Below, in pieces: positions 36,001 through 46,600 of a DNA stretch of 64,000 nucleotides. Position 1 is the first letter of the stretch. Every line of letters starts with the position of its first letter. This stretch comes from Pseudomonas fluorescens (lineage in GTDB: Bacteria; Pseudomonadota; Gammaproteobacteria; Pseudomonadales; Pseudomonadaceae), in contig NZ_LR134318.1 of assembly GCF_900636825.1 (NCBI RefSeq), positions 777,501-841,500 on the forward strand, given 5' to 3'. The notes under the pieces are model-generated. The model saw only the letters and a list, made by a program, of their open reading frames with translations. It did not search any database and was not told where the DNA came from. The translations under genes were made by a program, and so were the position numbers.

Positions 36001-37605
36001 ATGCGACGCTGGAACGGCTGGGGCGAGGCAACCACAGTGGTCGAACTGCCCGCCCAGGGCACGAGATTTCTCCATGAACGCCTCGGCACTGGCCGGGCTT
36101 TACCGGACGCCTCGCTGGAAACGGCGCTGGCACGAGTACCGGCTTCGCGTCTGATGGCGCATCGCTTATACAGCGTCGATGCCCACGATCGCTTGTTGCA
36201 CGCTCGCGGCCAGAGCCTGCCGGACTGGCTGGCGTTGCGCGAAGGTGCGCTGGGTCGTTACCCGGATGCCGTGGCGTTCCCCGAAACTGCCGGACAGATT
36301 CGCCAGTTGCTGGCACTGGCGCATGACCAGAATCTGTGCCTGATTCCCTACGGCGGCGGCACCTCGGTGGCCGGGCACATCAACCCGCCCGAATCTGCGC
36401 GACCCGTGGTGACGGTTTCGCTGGCGCGGATGAATCGTCTGATCGACCTCGATCAACAGAGCTTGCTGGCGACCTTCGGCCCCGGTGCCACCGGGCCGCA
36501 GGTCGAAAGCCAATTGCGCGCGCGGGGCTACACACTCGGGCATTTCCCGCAATCGTGGGAACTGTCGACACTGGGCGGTTGGGTCGCCAGCCGCTCCAGC
36601 GGTCAGCAGTCGCTGCGCTATGGGCGGATCGAGCAGTTATTCGCTGGCGGAACCCTGGAAACCTTCGCCGGCCCACTGCAGATTCCGACTTTCCCGGCGT
36701 CAGCGGCCGGCCCGGATTTGCGCGAAGTAGTGCTGGGTTGCGAGGGCCGTTTCGGGGTCATTTCCGAGGTCAAGGTCAGGGTCAGTGCGCTGCCCGCCGA
36801 TGAACGTTTCTACGGTGTGTTCTTGCCGGATTGGCCGCAGGCACTCAGGGCCATTCGCCAATTGGCGCAGGCGCGCGTGCCGTTGTCGATGCTGCGCCTG
36901 TCGAACGCCGTGGAAACCGAAACGCAATTGGCGCTGGCCGGACATCCGCAGCAGATTGCCTGGCTGGAAAAATATCTCAAGCTGCGCGGCGCCAGCGACG
37001 GCAAATGCCTGCTGACCTTCGGCGTCACCGGCAACCGCCAGCAGAATGCGCTATCGCTGAAACAGGCACGCCGACACCTGAAAGCGTTCGGCGGCGTCTT
37101 CACCGGCACGCTGCTCGGCAAGAAATGGGCTCAGAACCGCTTCCGCTTTCCCTATCTGCGCGAGAATCTGTGGAACGCCGGTTACGTGGTCGACACCCTT
37201 GAAACCGCCACCGACTGGAGCAACGTCGACAGTCTGCTCAGCCTCATCGAAAACAGCCTGCGCGACGCCTTGGCCGCCGAGGGGGAACGGGTGCACGTGT
37301 TCACCCATCTGTCCCACGTTTACGGCGAAGGCTCGAGTATCTACACCACCTACGTGTTTCGTCCGGCGGCCGATTACCCCGCGACGCTGGCGCGCTGGAA
37401 AGCACTCAAACACGTCGCCAGCCAGACCATCGTCGACAACCACGGCACCATCAGCCACCAGCACGGCGTCGGCAAGGATCACGCGGCGTATCTGCAGCAC
37501 GAGAAGGGCGCGCTGGCGATGGATACGCTGCAAGCGCTGAGCAAGCATTTCGATCCGGCCGGGCGCCTCAATCCCGGCACGCTGTTGCCGGAGCGACACC
37601 CATGA
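36001..37605 (+). CDS. FAD-binding oxidase, alkyl-DHAP-synthase-like
   Basis: The 534-residue flavoprotein belongs to the vanillyl-alcohol-oxidase/AGPS superfamily. It has the FAD-binding PYGGGTSVAGHI (about 116-127), AGPS-like PQSWELSTLGGWVASRSSG, and the C-terminal GTISHQHGVGKDH, the place of the catalytic histidines in alkyl-dihydroxyacetone-phosphate synthase. Alkyl-DHAP synthase makes ether lipids; here the neighbours are a glycerol-phosphate dehydrogenase and a sugar/polyol kinase. A catabolic role on a glycerol ether or related substrate is equally possible. Its stop overlaps the next start (ATGA). Confidence 0.87.
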   Translation: MRRWNGWGEATTVVELPAQGTRFLHERLGTGRALPDASLETALARVPASRLMAHRLYSVDAHDRLLHARGQSLPDWLALREGALGRYPDAVAFPETAGQIRQLLALAHDQNLCLIPYGGGTSVAGHINPPESARPVVTVSLARMNRLIDLDQQSLLATFGPGATGPQVESQLRARGYTLGHFPQSWELSTLGGWVASRSSGQQSLRYGRIEQLFAGGTLETFAGPLQIPTFPASAAGPDLREVVLGCEGRFGVISEVKVRVSALPADERFYGVFLPDWPQALRAIRQLAQARVPLSMLRLSNAVETETQLALAGHPQQIAWLEKYLKLRGASDGKCLLTFGVTGNRQQNALSLKQARRHLKAFGGVFTGTLLGKKWAQNRFRFPYLRENLWNAGYVVDTLETATDWSNVDSLLSLIENSLRDALAAEGERVHVFTHLSHVYGEGSSIYTTYVFRPAADYPATLARWKALKHVASQTIVDNHGTISHQHGVGKDHAAYLQHEKGALAMDTLQALSKHFDPAGRLNPGTLLPERHP

Positions 37606-39197
37606 CGGCGGACTGGAACGCACAGTGGCGCGAGCAAATCATGCCGACGCTGGCGGATCAAACCTGGGATCTGATCGTCATTGGCGGCGGCATCAGCGGC
37701 GCTGGAATTTTGCGTGAAGCGGCGCGCCGGGGCTGGCGCTGTCTGCTGCTGGAACAGCGCGATTTCGCCTGGGGCACGTCCAGCCGATCGTCGAAAATGG
37801 TTCATGGCGGTTTGCGTTACATCGCCAAGGGCCAGTGGCGCCTGACTCGTGATTCGGTGCGCGAGCGTCAGCGCCTGCTCGACGAAGCGCCGGGACTGGT
37901 TGAGCCGATGAGTTTCATGATGCCGCACTATCGCGGCGGCTTTCCCGGGCCTCGGCTGTTGGGTGGCCTGTTGAGTGTCTACGACGCGTTGGCGGGACGG
38001 CGCAGCCATCGTTTTCATGATGCGCAACAACTGCGATTCCTCGCGCCGGGTGTGAAGGAAGATGACTTGCTCGGTGGCAGCTGTTTTGTCGACGCGCTGA
38101 CCGATGACGCGCGGCTGGTGATGCGCGTGTTGAGCGAAGCGCGGGCCGACGGCGCCGTGGTGCTCAATGGCGTGCGCGTGACCCATGTGCGGCGCGACGA
38201 CGGTCGAGTGAGTGGCGTGGACGTCGAGGATTGCGAGGCCGCTTCTTCACTGCAATTGCGCTGCGGCGTGCTCGCAGTGGCCACCGGCGCATGGGCTGAA
38301 CGGCTGCGGCCGACCGAGGCGCCACGGCAATTGCGCCCGTTGCGCGGCAGTCATTTATTGCTGCCGGGCTGGCGTCTGCCGGTGGCGCAGGCGTTCACTT
38401 TTCTGCATGCGAGCGACCGGCGCCCGGTGTTCGTGTTTCCCTGGGAGGGCGCGACGGTGGTCGGTACCACGGACCTCGATCATCGCGAAAACCTGGATCA
38501 CAGCGCGAGCATCAGTGGCGAAGAGCTCGACTACTTGCTCGCCGCCTGCGCACAGCAATTTCCCGGCGCTGAAGTGACGGCCGACGATGTGCTGTCGACC
38601 TGGTCCGGCGTGCGTCCGGTGGTCGGCGGTGCGGCCGGCGATCATCGAGGCAAACCGTCGAACGAAACCCGCGAGCATGTGCTGTGGGAAGAGCCCGGTT
38701 GCGTGACGTTGGCCGGGGGCAAACTGACGACGTTTCGCCCGCAAGCCATCGAAGTGCTCAAAGCCTGCGCGGCGATGCTCGGGCGTTCGTTCATCGATGA
38801 CGGCGCGCCGGTGTTCGCTGCCGTGCCGCCACACGCTGTTGACGGTCTGAGCACGAATCAATGGCGGCGCCTCGCTGGTCGTCATGGCCGAGACTTGCCG
38901 AGGCTGGCGCAACTGCTCGCCGAACTTGGTCACGAAACGGTGGGCGCCACGGCGACGTTATGGGCAGAGCTGGCATTTGCTTGCGAGGCGGAAATGGTTC
39001 TGCACCTTGATGATTTGCTGCTGCGGCGCACCCGTTTGGGCCTGTTGCTGGCACGCGGTGGCGAGGATTATTTCCCGGCGATGCGCACGCTGTGTCAGCC
39101 GCGATTGGACTGGAGCGACGCGCGCTGGGACGAGGAAATCCAGCGCTATCGTGCGCTGTGGCTGCGCGACCATGGGTTGCCGGAGGCCACGCCATGA
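37602..39197 (+). CDS. GlpD-like FAD-dependent glycerol-3-phosphate dehydrogenase
   Basis: GlpD oxidises glycerol 3-phosphate to dihydroxyacetone phosphate and passes electrons to quinones. The 531 residues have the FAD motif [19 protein letters not shown] (about 25-43), the family signature [20 protein letters not shown], and [13 protein letters not shown]. It is coupled to both neighbours by overlapping start and stop codons. It is a paralogue-type enzyme in an accessory operon rather than the main glpD with glpFKR. Confidence 0.9.
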   Translation: MTADWNAQWREQIMPTLADQTWDLIVIGGGISGAGILREAARRGWRCLLLEQRDFAWGTSSRSSKMVHGGLRYIAKGQWRLTRDSVRERQRLLDEAPGLVEPMSFMMPHYRGGFPGPRLLGGLLSVYDALAGRRSHRFHDAQQLRFLAPGVKEDDLLGGSCFVDALTDDARLVMRVLSEARADGAVVLNGVRVTHVRRDDGRVSGVDVEDCEAASSLQLRCGVLAVATGAWAERLRPTEAPRQLRPLRGSHLLLPGWRLPVAQAFTFLHASDRRPVFVFPWEGATVVGTTDLDHRENLDHSASISGEELDYLLAACAQQFPGAEVTADDVLSTWSGVRPVVGGAAGDHRGKPSNETREHVLWEEPGCVTLAGGKLTTFRPQAIEVLKACAAMLGRSFIDDGAPVFAAVPPHAVDGLSTNQWRRLAGRHGRDLPRLAQLLAELGHETVGATATLWAELAFACEAEMVLHLDDLLLRRTRLGLLLARGGEDYFPAMRTLCQPRLDWSDARWDEEIQRYRALWLRDHGLPEATP

Positions 39198-40753
39198 CGG
39201 AAAAACAATACCTGCTGGCGATCGACAACGGCACCCAAAGCGTGCGCGCGTTGCTGTTCGATCTGCAGGGCAATCTGCTGGGCAAAGGCAAGGTCGAGTT
39301 GCAGGCCTATTACTCCACGCAACCGGGCTGGGCCGAGCAGGATCCGGAATATTACTGGGCAAAACTCGGCGAAGCCTGCCAGCTGCTGTGGACGCAAACC
39401 GGCATTGATCGCTCGCGGATTGCCGGGGTGTCGCTGACCACGCAACGCGGCACGGTGATCAACGTTGATGCTCAAGGGAAACCACTGCGCCCGGCGATTG
39501 TGTGGCTCGATCAACGTCAGAGTGAGATCGATGGCGGCATCAAAGGCCCCTGGGGCTGGCTGTTGAAGCTGGTCGGTGCGCAGGCGACGGTGGATTATTT
39601 TCGCGCCCAGGCCGAAGCCAATTGGATCGCCCGTCATCAGCCGGAGGTGTGGGCGGCGACCGACAAATTCTTGCTGCTGTCGGGCTTTCTCACCCATCGC
39701 TTGTGTGGGCGCTTTGTCGATTCGATCGGCTGCTGCGTCGGCTATCTGCCGTTCGACTTCAAGCGGCTGAAATGGGCCGCGCCCCGCGACTGGAAATGGC
39801 AAGCGCTGACGGTGCGTCGCGAGCAACTGCCGAGCCTGCACAAACCCCGCGAAACCCTCGGCTACATCAACGCTGAAGCTGCTCGTCACACCGGTATTCC
39901 CGAAGGGCTGCCGCTGATTGCGGCGGGCGCGGACAAAGCCTGCGAAGTGCTCGGCTCGGGTGTCGTCGATGACGCTACCGTGTGTCTCTCCTACGGGACT
40001 ACCGCGACGATCACCAGCACCCGCTCGCGCTATCTGGAAATCGTCCCGCTGATTCCGCCGTACCCCTCGGCAATGCCGGATCAGTACAACTGCGAGGTGA
40101 TGATTTATCGCGGTTACTGGATGGTCAGTTGGTTCAAGAAAGAGTTCGGCCTGCGCGAGATGCAACAGGCCGAAGCGCAGGGTATCGAGCCGGAGCAACT
40201 GTTCGACGCGCTGGTCAACGCGGTGCCGCCGGGCTCGATGGGTTTGATGCTGCAACCGTACTGGTCGCCGGGAATTCGTGAACCGGGCGTGGAAGCCAAA
40301 GGCGCGATGATCGGTTTCGGCGACGTACACACGCGCGCGCATATTTACCGGGCGATTCTGGAAGGGCTGGCGTACGCGTTGCGCCAAGGCATGGAGAGTA
40401 TCGAACGGCGCTCGAATGTCTCGATCAAGCGGCTGCGGGTGGCTGGCGGAGGTTCGCAAAGTGATGCCGCAATGCAACTGACCGCGAACATTTTTGGCCT
40501 GCCGGCCGAGCGCCCGCATGTGTATGAGGCATCCGGGTTGGGGGCGGCGATTTGCTGTGCGGTGGGATTGCGGCTTCACAAGGATTTTCCTGCGGCCATC
40601 GCGGCGATGACGCGGGTTGGCGCGGTGTTTACGCCGCAACCTGAAGCGCAGAAAGTTTACGATCAGTTATACAGAGAGGTGTACTTGCGGATGTACCGCC
40701 AGTTGAAACCGCTTTACCAGAGCATTCGTAAAATTACCGGGTACCCGGAATAG
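39194..40753 (+). CDS. FGGY-family carbohydrate kinase
   Basis: This 519-residue kinase starts at ATG 39194, overlapping the GlpD-like stop. FGGY motifs are [15 protein letters not shown] (9-23), [40 protein letters not shown] and the C-terminal [20 protein letters not shown]. The substrate could be glycerol, a pentulose or another polyol. The frame opens earlier within the upstream gene but that start is unlikely. It ends the three-gene operon driven from near 35900. Confidence 0.9.
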   Translation: MTEKQYLLAIDNGTQSVRALLFDLQGNLLGKGKVELQAYYSTQPGWAEQDPEYYWAKLGEACQLLWTQTGIDRSRIAGVSLTTQRGTVINVDAQGKPLRPAIVWLDQRQSEIDGGIKGPWGWLLKLVGAQATVDYFRAQAEANWIARHQPEVWAATDKFLLLSGFLTHRLCGRFVDSIGCCVGYLPFDFKRLKWAAPRDWKWQALTVRREQLPSLHKPRETLGYINAEAARHTGIPEGLPLIAAGADKACEVLGSGVVDDATVCLSYGTTATITSTRSRYLEIVPLIPPYPSAMPDQYNCEVMIYRGYWMVSWFKKEFGLREMQQAEAQGIEPEQLFDALVNAVPPGSMGLMLQPYWSPGIREPGVEAKGAMIGFGDVHTRAHIYRAILEGLAYALRQGMESIERRSNVSIKRLRVAGGGSQSDAAMQLTANIFGLPAERPHVYEASGLGAAICCAVGLRLHKDFPAAIAAMTRVGAVFTPQPEAQKVYDQLYREVYLRMYRQLKPLYQSIRKITGYPE

Positions 40754-40844
40754 CAACCACCAGATTCCGTTTAAAGATGCCCAGGCTGTTTATTTTGCTG
40801 CGCCGTGTCTCCACGGCACAGCGCAACGGCAGCTGCTTCTTCTA

Positions 40845-40864
40845 AAGACGGCGCTCGCCGTCTT
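40845..40864 (-). terminator. Hairpin at the end of the Tc toxin operon
   Basis: AAGACGGCG-CT-CGCCGTCTT is a perfect 9-bp stem reaching the stop of the C-subunit gene. On the minus strand only a short TTT follows. A second hairpin GCCGTG-TCTC-CACGGC lies at 40802-40817. Together they separate two convergent operons. Confidence 0.65.
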
Positions 40865-43698
40865 CAGATAAAAAAACGCCCGTGGGATCGGTTGTGTTCA
40901 TTCAGCCGAAACAGCAGTTCACGCGCTCGCTGTATCGTGGCACGGGCGATACCAATGTCGCGTGCCAGAGACGCTCGGCTGACAAGGCCCGAGTGTTCAA
41001 CCCCCACAGCTACGGCCGCACGGTCGGTGGTTTGCGCCAACCGGCCCTTCAGGCCTTCCGGGTAAAACTCGTCCACGCCTGTTGCATCGAAGGCGGCGGT
41101 GATTGCATGGCTGTCTTGTTCCAGAAAGTCATCGAGTTGGGCCAGTGCATTGTTCATTCGCTCGATCTTTTGTCCCGACAGGCCTTCCAAAGCTTTCGTT
41201 GCCTGTGTCGATGATTCGAAGTTGGGAATCCATGCGCCTTTGACTTCCAGCACTTTCGTCAGAAGGAAACCGGTCGCCATCACCGCCAGGTTCTTTTGTC
41301 CGGTTTCGGATCGGGGGTTCAACGTCTCGGCTCTGGCATGTTGCAGTTTTGCCGTCACGTTATGGAGGGCGGTCCTTCCTTCATGCTCTATTGCGCCAGG
41401 ATCGAGCCGTTGCACTTGGGGATAAAGTGCAACGGGCAAGTGCCGTGTCGCGTCGATTTTTCCGGCAGCGGCATCGATTGATAAAGAGGTCGCTACGCCA
41501 GCGGCTGCGGAACCGACCAGCCCCGTCGGCAAAGCCACCAGACTTGCACCGAGGGCCGAAAGATGTCTGATGGCGTTATAGGCATAGCTTTGAAATAACC
41601 TTTTCAGGATGTCCCTTTTTCTCATGCTGTTGTAGAGCTGATGATTGAGTATGCCGACCCGTTTGTTCACCTCAGAGACAATGCCGGTGTATGCCGTCAG
41701 TTCCTGTCGCACATTGAAATCCTGCTTTTGGTCGCCGTGATGATCGACGTAACGCAACGGGTTATTCCCGGCCATGGCGTACAGGTTCAAACCGTCGACG
41801 GCTCCCGCGGGGTCGGGGCTGACCCAGCGCTGCAGCCAAGGGGCGTAATAGCGAGCACCATAATAATAGAGGCCGCTTGCGTCGCGTTCCTTGGCGCAGT
41901 AGCGCAGAGTTCGATAACTCGCTTCTATGTTTGAGCGATGTGCCGACCAGGCGGTACCGCCAAAAGGGAAATACTCTTCCTGACTCATCAGCGATGCCTG
42001 TTGGTCCAGCTCCAGTGTGTGCGACCCGAGATGGTCAACAAGGCTGTAGCGCAATTGATCGGCTTCCATCCCCGATGGCCGGCCCTCAAGCCAGTGCAGA
42101 CATCGAACGCTACCGCGACCGGTGTCCAGGTCGATGGTTTCGAGTTTCTGGCCCGCACGATGGCTGATTTCAATTCCCGGCAAGTAGCGCACTTCATGGC
42201 AATGGATGCCCGATGATGTGTAGGTGGTATGGATTTTTCGCACTCGCCGCCCATTGCTGTCGTAGAAGTAACGTTCGTGATCGTTTCGACCGTCCTCGCG
42301 TTGCACCAGTACAACTTTGCTTAGTTGGTTTCGCGGGTTCCACTGCAGACTCTTCCCGGCATGCGGGTTAAGCAGATTACCCTTTGCGTCGAATTCGGCG
42401 AGAGTGTCGGCCTCGTTACTGCCATGTTTCCATGAACGCAGTCGGTTGCTGTCCTCGGCAATGTTCATTGTCCGGGTGTGCTGATTTCCCTCGCCGAGAT
42501 GCCGTAATTTGACCAGGTTGCCGCCGGCGTCGTACTCGTAGTGCTGCGTGTAATTGAACAGTTGACTGGCGTCGATGGCGGGGGCGGGCAGGGTGGCCAG
42601 TTTCAATGGCGATGAGTTACTGGCGGCTTCGCGACCACTGGCGCTGGTCAATTGGTACAGGCTGTCGTACGTAAAGCGGCTGATGGCCGCAACCTTCTGG
42701 TTATTGCCGAACCTGACGGCCTGAGCCTTGTCTGCGATTTGCGTCACGTTGCCAACCGCATCGTACTGGTAATGCAGATCCTGCATAGCGGCGCCGGATA
42801 CGGTGGCTCTCAGCGACGTCAGGCGACCGTTGGCCGTGTCGAAGGCGGCATGGCTGGTGACGCCATTGCGCGATGTCTGCGACTGCAATTGTCCGGCGGC
42901 GTTATAAACGAAGGCATTCGCCAAGATGATCTCGTCGAGGCTGCCGTCAAGTTTCAGACTGACGGACTTCAGCTGTCCTGCGACATCGAATGCAAAACAA
43001 TGTTGATGTTGTCCGGCATCCGTCTGTTTGATGATCGCGCCTGTGGCGTCGTACAGCCACTGGGTCCGATAGCCGGGGCCAGCTTCGGTCAACAGATCGC
43101 GCTGCGATTGCTGCAGCGGCCAGTCCACGGGTGTTTCGCCCCGAAGAAAATGGCGCGTTTGGCTGACGGGTTGCGAGCCGAATGTGTATTCGTCAATCAG
43201 CACCGTGCCGGCCTCATCATCGTGGCGGATCAATTCTGCGCATCGATTGAGCGCAGCGTTGGCGCTCGAGTTGTCGCCGTAACTCAGACGCTGGACCACA
43301 CGCGGTGGCTGTTGCGGCGATGTTTGCGTGATGGCGACAGGGCGCATCTGATTATCGAACGATGTCTGCCAATGGCCTCCGAGCGGGTCCCACTCGTCGA
43401 GTATCTGGCCGGCGTCACCGAAAAAGTTGAGACGCCAGCCGGCATCGGCGCTGTCCTGTCGCAGAGCGCGGCCGGAGAAACTCTTGATAACGCTCATACT
43501 CGCCGGCATCGACGTGTCAGTCTGGCGTGCATCCCATTGTTGCCAGACGCGTGCAGCGATGTCGTGATGCGCCGAAGTGATTCGTGCCTGCGCGCTGGCT
43601 TCAGCTTTGCTGCGGTAATAGTTTATTTGCCGAACATTCAGCCCGCGGCTATCGACTGCGTTGACTGTCGGCGTTCTGAAATGAATCCCTTTGCTCAT
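40864..43698 (-). CDS. Tc toxin C subunit: Rhs-repeat protein with C-terminal effector
   Basis: TcC forms a hollow shell with TcB that holds a cytotoxic C-terminal domain until the TcA pore injects it. Of the 944 residues, about the first 650 are Rhs/YD repeats (YDATGAIIKQTDAGQHQHCF, YDSLYQLTSASGRE). They end in the Rhs core with autoprotease signature SPDPAGAVDGLNLYAMAGNN near 630-645. The last 287 residues, from KQDFNVRQEL, are the effector. They contain a Gly/Ala-rich hydrophobic part (LVALPTGLVGSAAAGVATSL) as in other TccC proteins, but no toxin family I recognise. Its start overlaps the TcB stop. Confidence 0.9.
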   Translation of the reverse strand: MSKGIHFRTPTVNAVDSRGLNVRQINYYRSKAEASAQARITSAHHDIAARVWQQWDARQTDTSMPASMSVIKSFSGRALRQDSADAGWRLNFFGDAGQILDEWDPLGGHWQTSFDNQMRPVAITQTSPQQPPRVVQRLSYGDNSSANAALNRCAELIRHDDEAGTVLIDEYTFGSQPVSQTRHFLRGETPVDWPLQQSQRDLLTEAGPGYRTQWLYDATGAIIKQTDAGQHQHCFAFDVAGQLKSVSLKLDGSLDEIILANAFVYNAAGQLQSQTSRNGVTSHAAFDTANGRLTSLRATVSGAAMQDLHYQYDAVGNVTQIADKAQAVRFGNNQKVAAISRFTYDSLYQLTSASGREAASNSSPLKLATLPAPAIDASQLFNYTQHYEYDAGGNLVKLRHLGEGNQHTRTMNIAEDSNRLRSWKHGSNEADTLAEFDAKGNLLNPHAGKSLQWNPRNQLSKVVLVQREDGRNDHERYFYDSNGRRVRKIHTTYTSSGIHCHEVRYLPGIEISHRAGQKLETIDLDTGRGSVRCLHWLEGRPSGMEADQLRYSLVDHLGSHTLELDQQASLMSQEEYFPFGGTAWSAHRSNIEASYRTLRYCAKERDASGLYYYGARYYAPWLQRWVSPDPAGAVDGLNLYAMAGNNPLRYVDHHGDQKQDFNVRQELTAYTGIVSEVNKRVGILNHQLYNSMRKRDILKRLFQSYAYNAIRHLSALGASLVALPTGLVGSAAAGVATSLSIDAAAGKIDATRHLPVALYPQVQRLDPGAIEHEGRTALHNVTAKLQHARAETLNPRSETGQKNLAVMATGFLLTKVLEVKGAWIPNFESSTQATKALEGLSGQKIERMNNALAQLDDFLEQDSHAITAAFDATGVDEFYPEGLKGRLAQTTDRAAVAVGVEHSGLVSRASLARDIGIARATIQRARELLFRLNEHNRSHGRFFI

Positions 43699-46600
43699 GC
43701 CACACCTCCTGTCGTACTCATTGCCGTTGGCGAAACTTCCCCGAGCGTATCGTTGGGGTCTTCTTCAACGGTGTACCAGGGGTGCCGCATGGTCCTGTGT
43801 CGCCAGACTTCATTTTTCGAATTGGCCATACGTACTTCAATCAGCCGACCCAAAGCGTCGTAGCGATGTTCGTCGTAATGATCTGTGGTACTCGCAGGGC
43901 CATCGTTGATGGTGTCCAGTTGATCGGCAAAAAACGGTCGATAGGTTCGTACTGCCAAACCATTGTTGTTGTATTCGACGCGCCCACTGACCCTCCATCT
44001 ATGGGTGACAGGGGGCTCGTCCGTTGTTCCTTCCTCTGACGTTGGCTTCGGCTCCTTGATGGCACTGGCGGGGGCGGGCTCAACCATCTGTTTGTGCCGC
44101 AGCGTACGACCGAATCCGTCGAAGTCCGTCAGGCTCATCCGGATCTGCCGGGGAGTTTCGTCATCGGCAAACCGATCGGCAGACAGGGCAAGAACTCGCA
44201 CAGGTACGCGGGGCGAAGCGAGGAGTTCCTCGTACAGCTTCTGCTCATCGGCATCTCGGCTTTGAGCAGTTGTCAGGCGCGAGCGCGCCGATGCGCGGAT
44301 ATGCCCATCCGGCAACAAGTCCTGATTGGCCACGCAGCGCTTGAACCACGCGGCATCCGCCCTTGCTGCCGTGGATAAGCGGCCCATCCATGCGCAGGAT
44401 TGGTAAAACAATGCGCTGGCCATTTTCTGGATGGCCGCTTGCGGATTTTTGATGATGCTTTCCGCATCGCTTGACGCTGGGCGACGGTATTCGTCGACGG
44501 GGCTGAAACCAATGAGCGTCTGATTTTGTTTGCGATAGAAACTGCTGGCGAGCAGATGGCCAAAACCATCAAAGAGCCCCTCTTCGATGTTGCCGTTCGG
44601 ATCGGTGATTCTTTGCGGTTGAAAAGTCCGGTAGTTGTAGGTCACTTCAGTGGTGCAGTCATCAGGTGATTTGAAGCGCGTTGGTAAGCACTGATAAGCG
44701 TCATAGGTAATCTCGGTCAACCCGATGCTTTTGTGCGTTTGCAGGGTTTTTGCCCGATAGAATCCCGGCAGGCCTGCGTAGTTCTGGAAGCCACTTTTAA
44801 TCGACCACACGGTTGAGTCTTTCGTAGACGATGGCAAAAAAGCTCTCATGCGGTGATAACCGCTGGCCTCCAGCTTGGGTTTTCCTGGCCAATGATCTTT
44901 CGCCAACACATCAAAAGCCTTGAGTGACGTTTCATCCAGCTCCGCCGATTCGAGATGGTCGACCAGCGCTTCAATGTGCGCGACGCCGTCGTCCAGAACT
45001 TTTCCAGTCTTGCTGTGCTGATAGCGTTGCACTGTCATTGAAACGAGCACGCGGCTGTCCTCCCAGGTAGCTGTGCTGACCCGTTTCAGAAGTTTTTCGG
45101 TGGTGATGTCTGTTGTCTGCAAGCCGCCTTCGAGGGGATGCCGGGGCAGTCGCAGGGCATTTGTCCTTTGTCGATAGGGCAATCCCAGACGCCATCCTTG
45201 GTTATCTTGCAGATGAATGAGCTCCACGCATGTCTCGCTCAAGTAATAAAACTGCTGAGCCGGATCATGAGCGTCGCGCCACCACTGTTGTTCATCAGCG
45301 TCGCTAAACGGTGGGGTATCTGTGGTGGTCAGGCGCCGTGCGAATCGGACACTTACGCTGTGCGTGATGTTGCCGAAAGCATCGTGCCGCAGGTTGAAGG
45401 CGTGCTGGACTTGTGGGTCGTCCACGAACCCTTCGTATTGATACGAAACGGATTCACACAACAGCGGCAGCAATCTCATGTGCCGTTCTGCTGGCGTTGC
45501 ATCTTTCAGCACGCGAACTGCATAGCGGTTTTGTTCGACGCTGTAGAGGATCTGCTTATCGAGCGTGGGGTCGAGCGCGAACAGCTCGGTTCGTAGCAAA
45601 CGGCCAATGAGCGCGCGGGCGAGTTCTGCTTCGCTGCCGGCAGCCACTGTCTCGATGGGTTGGTCACCGTCAGCGCTCGCATGGCGCGTGAGTCGCGTCT
45701 TGCCCGGCATCAGCGCCTTCTTGTCCGAGGTGTCGTGCCCGCGAAGTGACAGGTCAAGCGACTGCCCAGTGTGAAACCACTTCTTGAGCAGGCAAGGCGT
45801 TGTAAGGAAGGGCGCGTCGGCTTTTGCATCACGTTCGCGGTTAGTCTGCAACAGCAGGCCGAAGCCTCTGAACTCACGCTCGATGCCGTCGTAATAGCCC
45901 TGTCTATAGCTAAGAGACTGAGTCAGCTGGTTGCCGCTGATCTCATCCACACGACTCTGCTGCGAGACGAGGTGCATGGCAAAGGGCACGTGACAGATGG
46001 GGGTCTGCTGCTCGCCAACCAGTTGCTCTTTTTCGTCCAGCCACTCTTGTGCCGAACTGCGATATACAACGTGCTCGGCAACCCCCATGTTGTTGTTGGT
46101 GCTCGTCAACAAGTAAGGTTTTTGCGCGACAAAATCATAGCGCCAGTGGCGGGTCTGACCTTGATTGACACTGAAAATCAGGCTCGAACATCCAATGCCT
46201 TGCAGGTCTGCCACGCTGACCTGGCAGAGCGCGTCGTACCGTGTGCCTTTGGGCCAGGGCAGGGAGACCGGCGGCGCGTAGCTATCACCGCCTCGATTCA
46301 TGAATATCAGTACCTCGTCTTCCTTCAGGTAGATCAGGTCGGCGGCGCCGGAGCCATCGAGATCGGCCAGGCGCAGCCGCGACGCGTCGAATATTTCGGC
46401 CGGCAGATTCAGCGATCCCAATACGATTGCTTTGCCGAAGCGCCCGCGTCCAAGGTTGGGCCAGCACTCGATCACGTCGTGGCGGATGCGTAACAAATGC
46501 TGTTGACCGCTGCCGAGTACATCGCTGAAGGCGACGAGCTCTGCCGAGGAGTTGCTGATAACGGGTAGCCCTTCACCTTCTTCGCAATGGGCGATGTCCT

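Noticed and set aside
42652..43863. 403-residue open frame on the plus strand
   Set aside because: It is antisense to the Tc toxin C and B genes and has no recognisable domain.
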